A stretch of 64,000 bases of DNA from Streptomyces sclerotialus (GCF_040907265.1 NZ_JBFOHP010000002.1:62001-126000); one strand, 5' to 3'; shown: positions 16,367 through 25,191, counted from the first letter of the stretch. Made by a program: numbers and translations. Notes: generated by a model from the letters alone, not told the origin.

Positions 16367-17227
16367 TCAGATGACGGAGCACGGGACTCGAGGGCCTGCG
16401 GCCATGGTGATGTCACTGACCACGACCCTGTGGTCCTCGGTTACAGAGCGCAAGGTGCACTTCTTGGAGTTGACGCCCCGGTGAAGGATGTAGTCGAACT
16501 TCTTGCCCGTCTTCACGTGCGTCCCGTTGCACCGGTCGTCCTTGGGCCGGCCCGTTTCCTTCTTGCAGAACGGGTCGACGTCGGTGAACTTGGCGTCCCA
16601 GATCGGCGGCATCTCTCCGTACCCGGGCTGGGCGTTGAAATCCCCGAGGATCAGTGTTCGGCTGTGCTGCTTCGCGGCGCCCAGCAGCTCCTTGATCTGG
16701 CTCCGTCTCTCCTCCCGGTGGCCGCCGGCGGAGAGATGGGTGTTGATGACCTGGACGCGCTGACCGGCGAGCCGAGTCGTGAACGTGGTGTAGGCGCGGG
16801 ACTCCCACGGGCCTTCGTCGTCGGCGAAGGGGACCTCGCGGTAGCCCTGTATCGGGGTTCCCTTGGCGTAGATGATCGCTTGGCCGTTGACGCTCCAGCC
16901 ATCGCAGCCGATGTTGTTGGTACCCGGGCCGATCTTGAACTTGTAATCGAAGCCCTGCTGGTTGAGCAGCTTCACGGCCTTGCGTACCTCGGTGGCGCAG
17001 GACTCCTGCAGGGCGACCACCTGCGGCTGGAAGATCCTGACCTGCTGGGCGAGGGATTCCGGTGTGCCCAATTTCTGCCCGTTGGAGTTCCACGTCATGA
17101 CCCGATCGGGCACCACGGCCGCAGATGCTTGGGTGGCCGGCAGCGTGGCCGTGCCGATCAGGGCCAGCAGCGCGGTTGACGCCGCCTTCACGGCGAGCCC
17201 ACCGGTGCCACGGATTGATCTCATCAT
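16367..17227 (-). CDS. Secreted endonuclease/exonuclease/phosphatase-fold protein
   Basis: The protein has 286 residues. A signal peptide (basic start, ALLALIGTATL core, cleavage likely after ATQASA near residue 36) precedes an EEP domain. Its motifs are RVMTWNSNG, VVALQESC (metal-binding Glu), NTHLSAGG (catalytic region), LILGDFNAQP (Asp/Asn pair), DYILHRG and TEDHRVVVSDI (final Asp-His). The set is complete and close to cytolethal-distending-toxin-B-like and DNase-like EEP proteins. The likely activity is extracellular phosphodiesterase or nuclease. Upstream is a pair of 30-bp repeats, each containing a palindrome. Confidence 0.88.
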   Translation of the reverse strand: MMRSIRGTGGLAVKAASTALLALIGTATLPATQASAAVVPDRVMTWNSNGQKLGTPESLAQQVRIFQPQVVALQESCATEVRKAVKLLNQQGFDYKFKIGPGTNNIGCDGWSVNGQAIIYAKGTPIQGYREVPFADDEGPWESRAYTTFTTRLAGQRVQVINTHLSAGGHREERRSQIKELLGAAKQHSRTLILGDFNAQPGYGEMPPIWDAKFTDVDPFCKKETGRPKDDRCNGTHVKTGKKFDYILHRGVNSKKCTLRSVTEDHRVVVSDITMAAGPRVPCSVI

Positions 17228-17250
17228 TGCTTCCCTTTCGTAGGCAACAC

Positions 17251-17310
17251 CCGTGCAGTCCCACCTCTCGTGAGAGGCGACCGTGCAGTCCCACCTCTCG
17301 TGAGAGGCGA
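17251..17310. promoter_or_regulatory. Twin 30-bp direct repeat, each with a CCTCTC-GT-GAGAGG palindrome
   Basis: Two identical 30-bp units (17251-17280 and 17281-17310) each contain the perfect palindrome CCTCTCGTGAGAGG (17264-17277 and 17294-17307). They lie 37-80 bp upstream of the EEP gene start. Spacing of about three helical turns and internal symmetry make this a strong operator candidate, although the duplication could also be another of the local tandem repeats found across the window. Confidence 0.6.
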
Positions 17311-18193
17311 CGTAGCCATCGGCCGCACGAGGTCAGCCGGGCGGTTCCGGCTGACGGCATCGAGAATGCGGCCGGTCGGCAACGACCTTCTAGGGCAACG
17401 AGCTGTCCCGGACATCCGAGGGTCATCCTGCCTGGTCAGACCCCTGTCCCGGACACGTCTTCGCGCTGGCCCTGCCACCCCCGTCGGGTCAGTGGTGAGC
17501 TCGACGCCTATCTGCCGGCTCCGAGTTTGAGACCTGACGTCGCGAGTCGGGACGCGATGGGGTGCAGCTCCAGCTCTGGGAAGCCAGCCCGAAGTTAGGC
17601 CTGAGTTAGGCCTGAGTTAGGCCGAAGCCAGGCGGAAGCCAGGAGAGAAGCATGCGGCTCTTCGAGGTGCCAGCCCCACTGCGAAACGGTGTTGCCCGCG
17701 ATGTTGTCCGCTGCGAACCCGCCACGATCACCACGGTCGTGGACTCACCCGTGCCCGGCATCCGGCAGGTGTTTCAGCGCGCCCTGTGCCTCTGCACGTG
17801 GCGCTCGGCCGAGCCCCACCGCCGTACCCGGCGCGAGGCGTACCCCGCGGGGTTCCGTATGACGGCAAAGAACATCGCCGCGGCTGTGGAGGCGCCGCCG
17901 GTGCCCCCGCTCGCGGTGCGCCGAACGTCGCCGCGAGCCGGTCGGTTCTTCCGGACCGGAACCGCCTCCGGTGCCGAGGACGCGGTAGCCACGCGAGCCG
18001 CCCGCCGTCTCCCTGCGTCGTGGGTGCCTGTGCCGTTCGACGGGACCTCCCGAGGCCAGACGGTGAGTGGGCCATTCCGCGCGTGAGGTTCTCCCTGAGG
18101 AGAGGCCGGTTCGGGCGGCGCGCCGTGGCGGGCGGACTCCTACGTTGGCCGTGCGCGGGTTCCACTGCGAGGACGTGGCAGGGAGGGAAGGGC
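17311..18193. other. Long intergenic region, no supported gene
   Basis: This stretch of nearly 900 bp has open frames on both strands but none with family resemblance. One plus-strand frame (17652-18086) starts with a good AGGAGAG site but is Arg/Pro-rich and lacks recognisable motifs. An 11-bp unit (GAGTTAGGCCT) repeats at 17591-17625 with decaying copies up to 17646, just before that ATG. The region upstream of 18194 should hold the promoter of the amine oxidase operon. Confidence 0.45.
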
Positions 18194-19045
18194 ATGAGGG
18201 ACGCACGCAGGGCAGGGGCCGGAAAGCGACGGGTGGTGTCGCCGGCGGCGAGGCGCCGAGCGGCCCTGTGGAGCCTGGCGGGCGGCACGGTACTGACCGC
18301 GTCCGCCGCCACCGTCATGATCACCGGGACCGTTCCGCTGGCGGCCACCGGCGCCGACGGCCGGCCGCCGGCCGGCGGCGCGCCGACCCCGACGGCTCTG
18401 TCGCCCGCGCCCACTGCGGACGGCAGGACGGGGCCCGGCCCGTGGCGTGATCCTCTGACGTCCGCGGAGATCGAACGGGCGCAGCAACTGGCGTTCGCAG
18501 CGGACACGGACCTGCGCACGGCCAGCGAAAACGTCAAAAAGGAGCGGGGCAGGCCGCAGTACCTCGGCACCGACCTGGCCGAGAGCCCGCCGTCGGTCGG
18601 CGGCGCCTGGGAGCGGAAGGTAGTGGTCCGCTTCTACGACTACAGGGACGACACCCTGATCCACAAGACGGTCGACCTCCTGTCGCAGAAGGTCGAGAGC
18701 TCCAAGACGGTACGTGGTGTTCAGCCTCCCGCCACCCGGGAGGAGGCGCAGGAGGCGGCGGCGCTGCTGCTCGGCGACCCGCTCGGCGACGGCCTGCGGC
18801 AGGACTTCGCCAGGGCCACCGGCGGCGAACTCACCCGTGTCGAGCAGTTGCTGGTCCTGGGCTGGACCTACCAGCCACCGGGCACCCGGCCGGCTCCGCT
18901 CCTCGAGTGCGGCACCGAGCGCTGCGTCCAGGTGTTCACCCGTGTGCCCGACGGCCCGCGGATCGACACCAGCCGCTACGTGATCAACCTCAGTGACCGC
19001 TCCGTGCACCGACTTCGAGTAGCCAAGAGCGGAGGGCTTCCCTGA
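18194..19045 (+). CDS. Membrane-anchored N-domain partner of a copper amine oxidase
   Basis: The protein has 283 residues. A basic start (MRDARRAGAGKRR) is followed by a membrane segment (WSLAGGTVLTASAATVMITG) and a Pro-rich spacer. The domain after that shows WERKVVVRFYDYRDDTLIHK and TVRGVQPPATREEAQEAAAL. These lines match the N2/N3 domains that precede the catalytic domain in ordinary copper amine oxidases, with the RVV-V-RYDY and GVQPPL-EE patterns. It therefore appears to be the detached N-terminal half of the enzyme encoded next, and similar proteins are annotated as a tyramine oxidase B subunit. The stop and the next start overlap (TGATG at 19043-19047). GGGAGGGAAGG precedes ATG 18194. 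Confidence 0.7.
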   Translation: MRDARRAGAGKRRVVSPAARRRAALWSLAGGTVLTASAATVMITGTVPLAATGADGRPPAGGAPTPTALSPAPTADGRTGPGPWRDPLTSAEIERAQQLAFAADTDLRTASENVKKERGRPQYLGTDLAESPPSVGGAWERKVVVRFYDYRDDTLIHKTVDLLSQKVESSKTVRGVQPPATREEAQEAAALLLGDPLGDGLRQDFARATGGELTRVEQLLVLGWTYQPPGTRPAPLLECGTERCVQVFTRVPDGPRIDTSRYVINLSDRSVHRLRVAKSGGLP

Positions 19046-20412
19046 TGAAGAAAGTGCTCCGACCCCTCACCAAGGCCGCGACGCTGGCGCTGCTGCTGCC
19101 GTCCGCACTGCCCGCCGCTGCCGTGGCGGCGGGCGCCACGCGGACAGGTGCGGACGCGCAGCACACCGCTGCCCGAGCCTGCAGCGCCGACAACGCCATC
19201 GAACACACGCTCAGGGGCGGCGGTACCTGGCGGATGTGCTGGCACGACACGCGCCTGGAAGGGCTCGTACTGGAAGACATCTCCTTCCAGCCCAAGGGGC
19301 AGGCGGAACCGATCAAAATCCTGCACCGCGCCGCTCTGGCGCAGATCCACGTCCCCTATGACAACGGCACGGCCGAGTACTCTGACCTCACCGCCGACGA
19401 GCTGGGGGCCCACGTCAATCCGCTCCGTCCCAAGGACTGTCCCGGCGGTGCCCTCAGGCAGATCCGGAGCAATCTCGCCACGGTGGGAGAGACCGTCAGC
19501 GGTCTGTGCGTCACCACCCAGGAGCGTGGTTTCGCCTTCCACGGTGACAATGACGACCTGCCCCGCAGCGTCCACAGGGGGAATGAGGCCCAGCAGGGCC
19601 AGGACCTGGTCGTGTACACGGTCAACGAGGCCGGGCACTACCACTACATCAACCAGTGGAACTTCTCCGACGACGGCACGATCACACCGAAGCTGGGATC
19701 CGGCGGGAATCTCTCCCCGCGCGACTTCAACGCCGCGGACGGCACCGGCTGGCCGCTCGGCGAGGGCAGCAAGGCCTACGCCACCAGTCACTACCACAAC
19801 GCCTTCTGGCGGCTGGTCTTCGACCCCGACAGCACACCGACCTCCCGGGTCGAGCAGTACGAGACCCGGCAGACCGGATACTCCAAGAAAGAGCCCAGGA
19901 CCCCCCTGCACGAGACCACCCGGACATCCGTCCAGCAGGAGATGGGCGGCCTCACGGACGCGAACGCCCAGCGCTGGTGGCGCATCGTCAGCAAGCACAA
20001 GAACGCCGACGGGCACCCGCGCTCCTGGGAGATCGTCCACCACAACCCCACCCGGTACTCCGGGCGGCCCTTCACCGACAAGGACATCTACTTCACGGAA
20101 TACAAGGCGGGCGAACGGTACGCCAGCGACAACAGGGTGTCGCCCGAACTCAGCCGCCTCGAGCACGTCGGGCAGTTCGTCGACGGCGAGAAACTGACGC
20201 GGCCCGTCGTCTGGGTGCAGGTGGGATACCACCACATCCCGCGGGACGAGGACCAGGCGCCCATGCCGGTGCACTGGCAGAGCTTCCAGATCACTCCGCG
20301 CGATGTGACGGCGATGAACCCGCTCACGCCGGACCACCTGCGCCAGCCCCGCTACAACGGCGACGGCCGTCACACCGCCCACCACCACCCCTCCCACAAG
20401 GGCAACAAGTAG
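19045..20412 (+). CDS. Secreted copper amine oxidase, catalytic domain
   Basis: The protein has 455 residues with a signal peptide cleaved near residue 30. Catalytic landmarks are in the right order. VPY lies near residue 104. The topaquinone Tyr is proposed as Y199 in GHYHYINQWNF (usual motif N-Y-D-Y). Copper ligands are H249 and H251 in SHYHNAFWRL and H397 in HHIPRDEDQAPMP. Copper amine oxidases deaminate primary amines to aldehydes, releasing ammonia and peroxide. The Asn and Asp flanking the cofactor Tyr are both His here, which is unusual. The N2/N3 domains are missing from this chain and sit in the overlapping upstream gene. The tail is His-rich. Confidence 0.82.
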   Translation: MKKVLRPLTKAATLALLLPSALPAAAVAAGATRTGADAQHTAARACSADNAIEHTLRGGGTWRMCWHDTRLEGLVLEDISFQPKGQAEPIKILHRAALAQIHVPYDNGTAEYSDLTADELGAHVNPLRPKDCPGGALRQIRSNLATVGETVSGLCVTTQERGFAFHGDNDDLPRSVHRGNEAQQGQDLVVYTVNEAGHYHYINQWNFSDDGTITPKLGSGGNLSPRDFNAADGTGWPLGEGSKAYATSHYHNAFWRLVFDPDSTPTSRVEQYETRQTGYSKKEPRTPLHETTRTSVQQEMGGLTDANAQRWWRIVSKHKNADGHPRSWEIVHHNPTRYSGRPFTDKDIYFTEYKAGERYASDNRVSPELSRLEHVGQFVDGEKLTRPVVWVQVGYHHIPRDEDQAPMPVHWQSFQITPRDVTAMNPLTPDHLRQPRYNGDGRHTAHHHPSHKGNK

Positions 20413-20506
20413 CCCCCTGACCTGGGACGGCAGGACCGGCCGGCTCCTGCCGTCCCAGCTCGGGATGCAACCCCACACGAAGTTCTCCCTCCGAGCAGGG
20501 CAGCTT

Positions 20507-20600
20507 GATACCGGGTCGGACGGGTCCCGTTGATACCGGGTCGGAGGGGCCCGTTGGTACCGGGTCGGGTGGGTCCCGTTACCGGGTCGGATGGGTCCCG
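20507..20600. repeat. 25-bp tandem repeat, about four copies
   Basis: Units of the type GATACCGGGTCGG-GGGTCCCGTT repeat almost four times with single-base differences. The array lies between the amine oxidase stop and an IS remnant. Confidence 0.85.
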
Positions 20601-21030
20601 GAGGACGACGTCATCGAGGCGACCGCCTGCCAAGGCCGACGTATGGTGAAGGATCTGCTGGCCGCTGACCGGTGGACCTGGCTCGTCATCGCCGCCCACA
20701 CCGACATCGGCTGACTCGGCCGCTGGCTGAGGACCTCCGCCGCCGCGGGAGCAGCCCACCGAACCGGACCGACTCACCCGGCCCGTGTCCGCAGGGGTTT
20801 CGAAACCTCCGCACGAGCCTGCACTGCCCCGCAAGGGCACCGAAACGCACCCTCCCTGGCACCTTGGCGCTTGCGGGCACGAGCCCCACCCCCTGCGGCA
20901 CGGGGCATCGGCTCTCCCCTGCCGGCGACAACCCCCGTCCCCCACGTCCGCCGGCCCCCAGGCCCGATCGGTCCCCAAGCCCGAGCGTCAATCCGCAGCC
21001 CGATTCGCAGCAACCGTTGGCCAGAGCTGA
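20600..21030 (+). mobile_element. Decayed transposase C-terminus
   Basis: The reading MVKDLLAADRWTWLVIAAHT continues, after a one-base frameshift, into RLTRPLAEDLRRR and GFRNLRTSLHCPARAPKRTL. This is the conserved tail of a Streptomyces DDE transposase group (AADRWTWL, ARPLA-DLRRPWE, GFRNLR, APKPTRPGPGRP). The N-terminal three quarters are absent. The fragment begins immediately after a 25-bp tandem array. Confidence 0.65.
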
Positions 21031-21124
21031 GAGATCAGCAGTTCAGGAACTTCCCGATGACGGTCGTCAAGCCGTAGGACGGGCTCTGAGCCAGGGCATG
21101 CTGCGCGCCGTCGGCAGAGAGCGG

Positions 21125-21880
21125 TTATTGCTCGTCGAGGACTCCGGGGGTTTCGTGCAGGACGACGCTCTGCTCCAGCGGGACCCGTCCCATACGGAAG
21201 CTGTTGGCCGGTGCGGCCTGGTCGGCGGTGCCGAAGGAGATGCCGAACAGCAGCTTGAGGTCCTGGGAGACGCCCAGGGCCTCGCGGACGGTGTCGGCGT
21301 AGAACCCGAGCATGGTCTGCGGGATGCCGTCGAGACCACGGGCTGTCAGCGAGAGCAGGAAGTTCTGGGCGTACATGCCGATGTCCCCGGCCGCCCGTAC
21401 CCCGTCACCGAAGGCCGGCATGAAGAGAAAGGCGACGTGAGGTGCGCCGTAGAAGTTCAGGTTCTCCCGGGCCGCGGCCTTCCTGGCCGCCCGGTCCGAG
21501 CGGGGTATGCCCATGGCCTGGTAGAGGGTCGCGGCATGGTCGTGCGCCCGGTCCAGGTAGGTGCCCTCGCCGAAGTCGGCGTAGTCGAAGGTGAAGTCGT
21601 AGGAGAAGCGCCCCTCCTCGTCGGCCTGGAGCAGTTCCTTGCTCAGGGCGTCCCGGGCGGCGCCGGAGACGACGTGCACCGTCCACGGCTGGGTGTTGCA
21701 GTTCGACGGGGCGGTCTGCGCGTCTTCCAGTACGCCGCGGATGTCCGCAGGGGGCACCGGAGCGGGCAGGAACTTCCGCACGGAGCGCCGGGACCGCGCG
21801 AGGTCGGTGAAGGGTATGGCTGTGGTGGGCAAGGCGAATCCTTCGAAGGTGAGTGTGGTTGCCGTGCGCGCCTGTTTCAC
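21125..21880 (-). CDS. Nitroreductase family protein
   Basis: The protein has 251 residues with the nitroreductase fold. The FMN-binding start RSRRSVRKFLPAPVPPADIR is followed by the TAPSNCNTQPWTVHVVSG motif, the central DIGMYAQNFLLSLTARGLDG helix, and a C-terminal ISFGTADQAAPANSFRMGR that matches the GYPD-like region before the terminal Arg. Such enzymes use FMN and NAD(P)H to reduce nitro compounds, quinones or enones. It follows an NADP-binding reductase gene by 35 bp on the same strand, and a TetR gene precedes that, so a three-gene operon is likely. Confidence 0.9.
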   Translation of the reverse strand: MKQARTATTLTFEGFALPTTAIPFTDLARSRRSVRKFLPAPVPPADIRGVLEDAQTAPSNCNTQPWTVHVVSGAARDALSKELLQADEEGRFSYDFTFDYADFGEGTYLDRAHDHAATLYQAMGIPRSDRAARKAAARENLNFYGAPHVAFLFMPAFGDGVRAAGDIGMYAQNFLLSLTARGLDGIPQTMLGFYADTVREALGVSQDLKLLFGISFGTADQAAPANSFRMGRVPLEQSVVLHETPGVLDEQ

Positions 21881-21915
21881 AGGTCGTGGCAGAACATGGC
21901 GGCGCGGTCGGGGTG

Positions 21916-22650
21916 TCAGCGGTGGAGGGAGCGGTTGAGTTCGACGACCTCCTGGAGCGTGGGCGTGGCGGTGAGGGCGGCGAAGCGCTCCATCTGGCGG
22001 TCGCGGTTGCGCGGGGCCTCGGCCCGGTCGGCCGCCTGAAGGGCCGGACCCAGATCCTCAAGGCTCAGCTCGGTGCAGTAGGCGGGCGTCATCGGCTGCT
22101 GACGCCAGGAGTCGGCCAGGGTGCCGGCGTCGAGGGGATCGAAGCCGCTCTCATCCACCAGGCGCACGGCCACGCACCGTGCCTCATCAGAGTCGGCGGC
22201 CACCGGAAGCGCGATGCGGCCCGGGGTGCCCGCCGGCAGACCCCTGGTCTGCAAGGTGCCGGCCAGGGCGGCGTTCCACGCCTTGACCACGGGGCGTCCC
22301 AGCTGCTCGGCCACCCACAGGCTCTCCACCTGGCCGCCCTCCACCGCGTCGATGGGGCCGCTGAGGTGGGGGAAGTAGTTGGAGGTGTCGACGACCACGG
22401 TCTCGCTGGGCACGGCGGCGAAGAGTCCCGCCACCGAGGGGATCCGCCCGAAGGGGACGGACAGGATCACCACGTCCCTGCCCTGCACCGCGTCGGCCGC
22501 CCGCACCGCTCGCGCTCCGAACTCCAGCACATCGGCATCGATGGTCTCCGGGGCCCGGGAGTTCGCCACCTGCACGTCGTGGCCGCCCGCGCTGAACGTG
22601 CGCGCCAGCGTCTTCCCGAGCGCCCCCGTGCCGATAACGCCAATTCTCAT
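21916..22650 (-). CDS. NAD(P)-binding oxidoreductase (F420H2:NADP reductase-like)
   Basis: The protein has 244 residues and starts with the Rossmann motif MRIGVIGTGALGKTLARTFS. VILSVPFGRIP and VVVDTSNYFP follow, as in the NADPH-dependent F420 reductase and prephenate-dehydrogenase-like families. The C-terminal half is helical and less conserved. ATG 22650 is chosen over GTG 22677 because GAGGGG lies upstream and the Rossmann motif starts there. It probably supplies or uses reduced cofactor together with the nitroreductase downstream; this coupling is inferred from gene order only. Confidence 0.85.
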   Translation of the reverse strand: MRIGVIGTGALGKTLARTFSAGGHDVQVANSRAPETIDADVLEFGARAVRAADAVQGRDVVILSVPFGRIPSVAGLFAAVPSETVVVDTSNYFPHLSGPIDAVEGGQVESLWVAEQLGRPVVKAWNAALAGTLQTRGLPAGTPGRIALPVAADSDEARCVAVRLVDESGFDPLDAGTLADSWRQQPMTPAYCTELSLEDLGPALQAADRAEAPRNRDRQMERFAALTATPTLQEVVELNRSLHR

Positions 22651-22779
22651 GATTTGTACCCCTCGAAGTTGCACCACTCCCCAGCAGGGAGCAGCGAGGT
22701 GTGACGACTGTGCGACTCCTGCCCGGCCGATCGGCAGCCCCGGCCCCGGTTACCCCTGTGCAAGGGCGCGGCCGGCGGT

Positions 22780-23376
22780 CTACGCCTGGTTGTCCCGCTC
22801 GCGGTATCCGCTTTCGATGAGCGCGCGCAAACGGTCGAGCGACTCCTCGTCGGTGGCGTCGGTGCCCTTGATCCAGGCCACGGAAACGGCCGCGAGGAAG
22901 AGGTCGTAGCCCTTCACCGATGCTCTCGCGTGCCCCGCGAGCTGCGCGGCCCGCACGTATTCGTCGGTGGTGGTGATGAGCAGGTCGCAGGGCAGGGTGA
23001 GCGGGTTGTCCGGCTCCTGCGCCCTGGCAGCGGCCATGAGCGGTTCCGGCAGTCCGCTGAAGGCGCTGAAGTACTCCTCCATGGCCCGCAGCCACTGTCG
23101 CAGCGCCTCGGAGGCGTCACCGAGCTGCGCGATGTCCGCCCGGCGGGCCATCAGCTCCTCCGAACGGGTCTGCAACACGGCGGCCAGCAGCGCCTCCCGG
23201 GTCGGGAAGTGCCGGTACAGCGTGCCGGGACCGACACCCGCCTCCTTGGCCACCGCCTCCAGCGAGGTGCCGACCCCGAACCTCAGGAAATGACGCTGCG
23301 CTGCCTCCAAGAGGGCCGCACGGTTGCGCTGGACATCCGCACGGGGCCTGCGCCCCTGCCGTCCCTCGACGTTCAT
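22780..23376 (-). CDS. TetR-family transcriptional regulator
   Basis: The protein has 198 residues. The helix-turn-helix is TSLEAVAKEAGVGPGTLYRH (near residues 38-57), preceded by RNRAALLEAAQRHFLRFG. The C-terminal ligand domain is of the common SBP/TetR-C type (RAQEPDNPLTLPCDLLITTT). ATG 23376 is used, with GGAGGG upstream. It precedes the reductase and nitroreductase genes by 130 bp on the same strand and is likely to repress them and itself. The inducer cannot be told from sequence. Confidence 0.9.
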   Translation of the reverse strand: MNVEGRQGRRPRADVQRNRAALLEAAQRHFLRFGVGTSLEAVAKEAGVGPGTLYRHFPTREALLAAVLQTRSEELMARRADIAQLGDASEALRQWLRAMEEYFSAFSGLPEPLMAAARAQEPDNPLTLPCDLLITTTDEYVRAAQLAGHARASVKGYDLFLAAVSVAWIKGTDATDEESLDRLRALIESGYRERDNQA

Positions 23377-23714
23377 ACGCCCTCCCACCTGTCACGATGC
23401 CGCGACACGAAAAACGGAGGCTGTCTCCGCACAGGTTCGAGCGTAAAACGGAGGCAGCATCCGGTCAACTCGGCCGGTACCCCCTAGAGGGCCTGAACGA
23501 CCGAATCCCCTGGTCACACGTGATACGTAGCCCGTTGAACGTTGCTCGTTGAAAGTTGCTCGTTGAAAGTTGCACGTTTACGTCGCCGAGGCGTTCCCCG
23601 GCTCCCGGTTCGGCGACGAGGCGCACTCCTCGTTCCGGCACTTGGCACCATCACAACCGCCACCAGTACGCCAGTACGCCAGTACGCCAGCACCCGGCCG
23701 ATAGTTTGACCGGC
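23377..23714. other. Intergenic region with 14-bp and 8-bp arrays
   Basis: It contains a 14-bp unit (CGTTGAAAGTTGCT) in just over three copies at 23533-23580 and an 8-bp unit CCAGTACG in four copies plus a partial at 23663-23698, ending 17 bp before the next start codon. The upstream part should hold the TetR promoter. No gene is seen. Confidence 0.65.
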
Positions 23715-24374
23715 ATGAGTGACGGCATCGCGTGGATAGGCACACACCACCACACCCCCTCCTCGGCCGTGCCCGGCATGCTCGGCGGCATCTCGCTGAC
23801 GCTGGCCCGAGGCGTGGAGACGGACGAGTTCCTCATCAACCTGGGTGCCCACCTCGACGAGCTGGCCGCGCGCACCCCGTGCAGGGAGCTGCGCGCACCG
23901 GCCGGGCAGCCGGGCCGGCCCTCCACCCACCTCAACCGCGCCATGTACGGCACGTGCGGTGAGTGGACGTATGTGCTGGAGAACTGGGGCATGGCAACCT
24001 GGGCGACCGGCTACCAGGGCAAGGCCGAGTCGATGCTTCCCTGCGAGGGCGAAGAGGTCCTCTGCCTGACCGCCAACCGCTTCAGTCCCCCGGCCCTGAT
24101 CATCCATGCGCCCGATGCCTGCGCGTACCGGGCTGACTTCGGCACCGACACCGGGCAGGGCTCGGCCGTCGATGCCACCCTCGGCGCCGCGGGGGCGGTG
24201 TTCCCGTCGATGCCTGAGGCCAGTGAGTCCGAAGTCGTCGCGTACTTCGAGGAGCATGGCGAACGCCTGCCCGAGCTGGTGTTCACCGCCGTGGGCGCCT
24301 ACACGGGCGTGGCCATCGACCAGGAAGCCGTGAAGGCAGGTGACCTTCCCGGCGTCCTCATCGCCCCGACCTGA
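23715..24374 (+). CDS. DUF6461-like hypothetical protein
   Basis: The protein has 219 residues starting MSDGIAWIGTHHHTPSSAVP. The N-terminal CVTLARGV-like segment (GGISLTLARGVETDEFLINL) and the central WTYVLENWGMATWATGYQGK resemble the DUF6461 family, which often sits near toxin or immunity genes. The start at 23715 is chosen from the family pattern; an upstream extension would run through a tandem array. No catalytic motif is visible. Function is unknown. Confidence 0.65.
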   Translation: MSDGIAWIGTHHHTPSSAVPGMLGGISLTLARGVETDEFLINLGAHLDELAARTPCRELRAPAGQPGRPSTHLNRAMYGTCGEWTYVLENWGMATWATGYQGKAESMLPCEGEEVLCLTANRFSPPALIIHAPDACAYRADFGTDTGQGSAVDATLGAAGAVFPSMPEASESEVVAYFEEHGERLPELVFTAVGAYTGVAIDQEAVKAGDLPGVLIAPT

Positions 24375-24780
24375 CCGTCTGCCGCGCACATGGGACTGGC
24401 CCCACCCTGATCTCAGGGTGGGGCCGATGCCGTTGCGGGCTCTACGCTCTTTCACACGATGCAGTGGACGCACGGGCCGATACTCTGACGATATATCGGC
24501 AGATGTATCGGCCGACACATCTGCTCGTCCGCCGCGCGGAGCGCATCGAGGACCTGGAGGAGCGCTTCGGCTCTTTCAGGCCGACTCTGCCGCAGCGGCG
24601 CGCCCTACCCCTCTGAAGGCGTACGACACGATGCGCAGCACGGCCCCGGGCCGGCAGACGGGGCGGGCCGGGTGCGCGCGAGATCCTCCAGCCCCGCCCG
24701 AGCATCCTGATCCAACTCCGGGTGTTGTGTTCCCGGCCTGGCGGCAGTCGGAGCGGCGCACCCACTCTAGCCCGTCGCGG
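24375..24780. other. Intergenic region, no gene recognised
   Basis: About 400 bp. A partly symmetrical CAGATGTATCGGCCGACACATCTG-like element lies near 24500-24524. A short plus-strand frame from there (THLLVRRAERIEDLEERFGS) could be a gene remnant, but it is too short to assign. Confidence 0.35.
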
Positions 24781-24789
24781 TCGATCGGG

Positions 24790-25090
24790 ACGGGTCAACG
24801 ACCCTTCGATGCCGATGCGCCGATGCCGTCCGGGCCGGGTCCGAGACGCTGTGATCCTGGCCCTCTATCGGCTCCACCGTGGGAGAGCCAACCGTCAAGC
24901 TGACGACGCGGCACTGCTGGACGAAACCGCCAACGGCAGGCAGCCGGTCCGCCACGACGATCTCCACTGCGTACCACCCCCACTGCGTACCACCAGGCGC
25001 CGGTGTGGTCTTGCTCGCGGCTGCGGATGGTGGCGTGGGCCCCCTGGCCGTCCGGCAGATGCACGCGCACGTACCGCCCGCGCGGCGTGC
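24790..25090 (-). pseudogene. Small protein gene disrupted by a 16-bp tandem duplication
   Basis: Read on the minus strand, YVRVHLPDGQGAHATIRSRE then GAWWYAV begins a plausible conserved protein. Its continuation EIVVADRLPAVGGFVQQCRV lies in another frame. The frame break coincides with a duplicated block (24964-24978 and 24980-24994, CCACTGCGTACCACC on the plus strand), so the duplication itself explains the frameshift. It may be related to small DUF6233-like Streptomyces proteins; that link is weak. Confidence 0.55.
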
Positions 25091-25126
25091 CGCCGTCCCC
25101 TCACTCAGCCATGACCGGATCATGTG

Positions 25127-25191
25127 CTTGTTCTTTATCTTCGGGCAGGGCGGCACGAAGGGTGCGGCCCTGCCCGAAGATAAACGACAAG
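25127..25191. repeat. 25-bp inverted repeat (23/25 matches), 15-nt loop
   Basis: The left arm 25127-25151 and right arm 25167-25191 pair at 23 of 25 positions, with core TTTATCTTCGGGCAGGGC. The loop itself contains GCAC/GTGC. The element lies about 160 bp upstream of a small secreted protein gene and downstream of a pseudogene. It could be a bidirectional terminator or the scar of a transposed element. Confidence 0.8.

Noticed and set aside
17652..18086. 144-codon plus-strand frame with a good ribosome binding site
   Set aside because: Arg- and Pro-rich with no motifs, directly after a tandem array; not enough to call a gene.
18976..20478. 500-codon open frame on the minus strand opposite the copper amine oxidase
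   Set aside because: It mirrors the real gene through high-GC codon bias and has no family motifs. The plus-strand protein has copper ligands and a cofactor motif.
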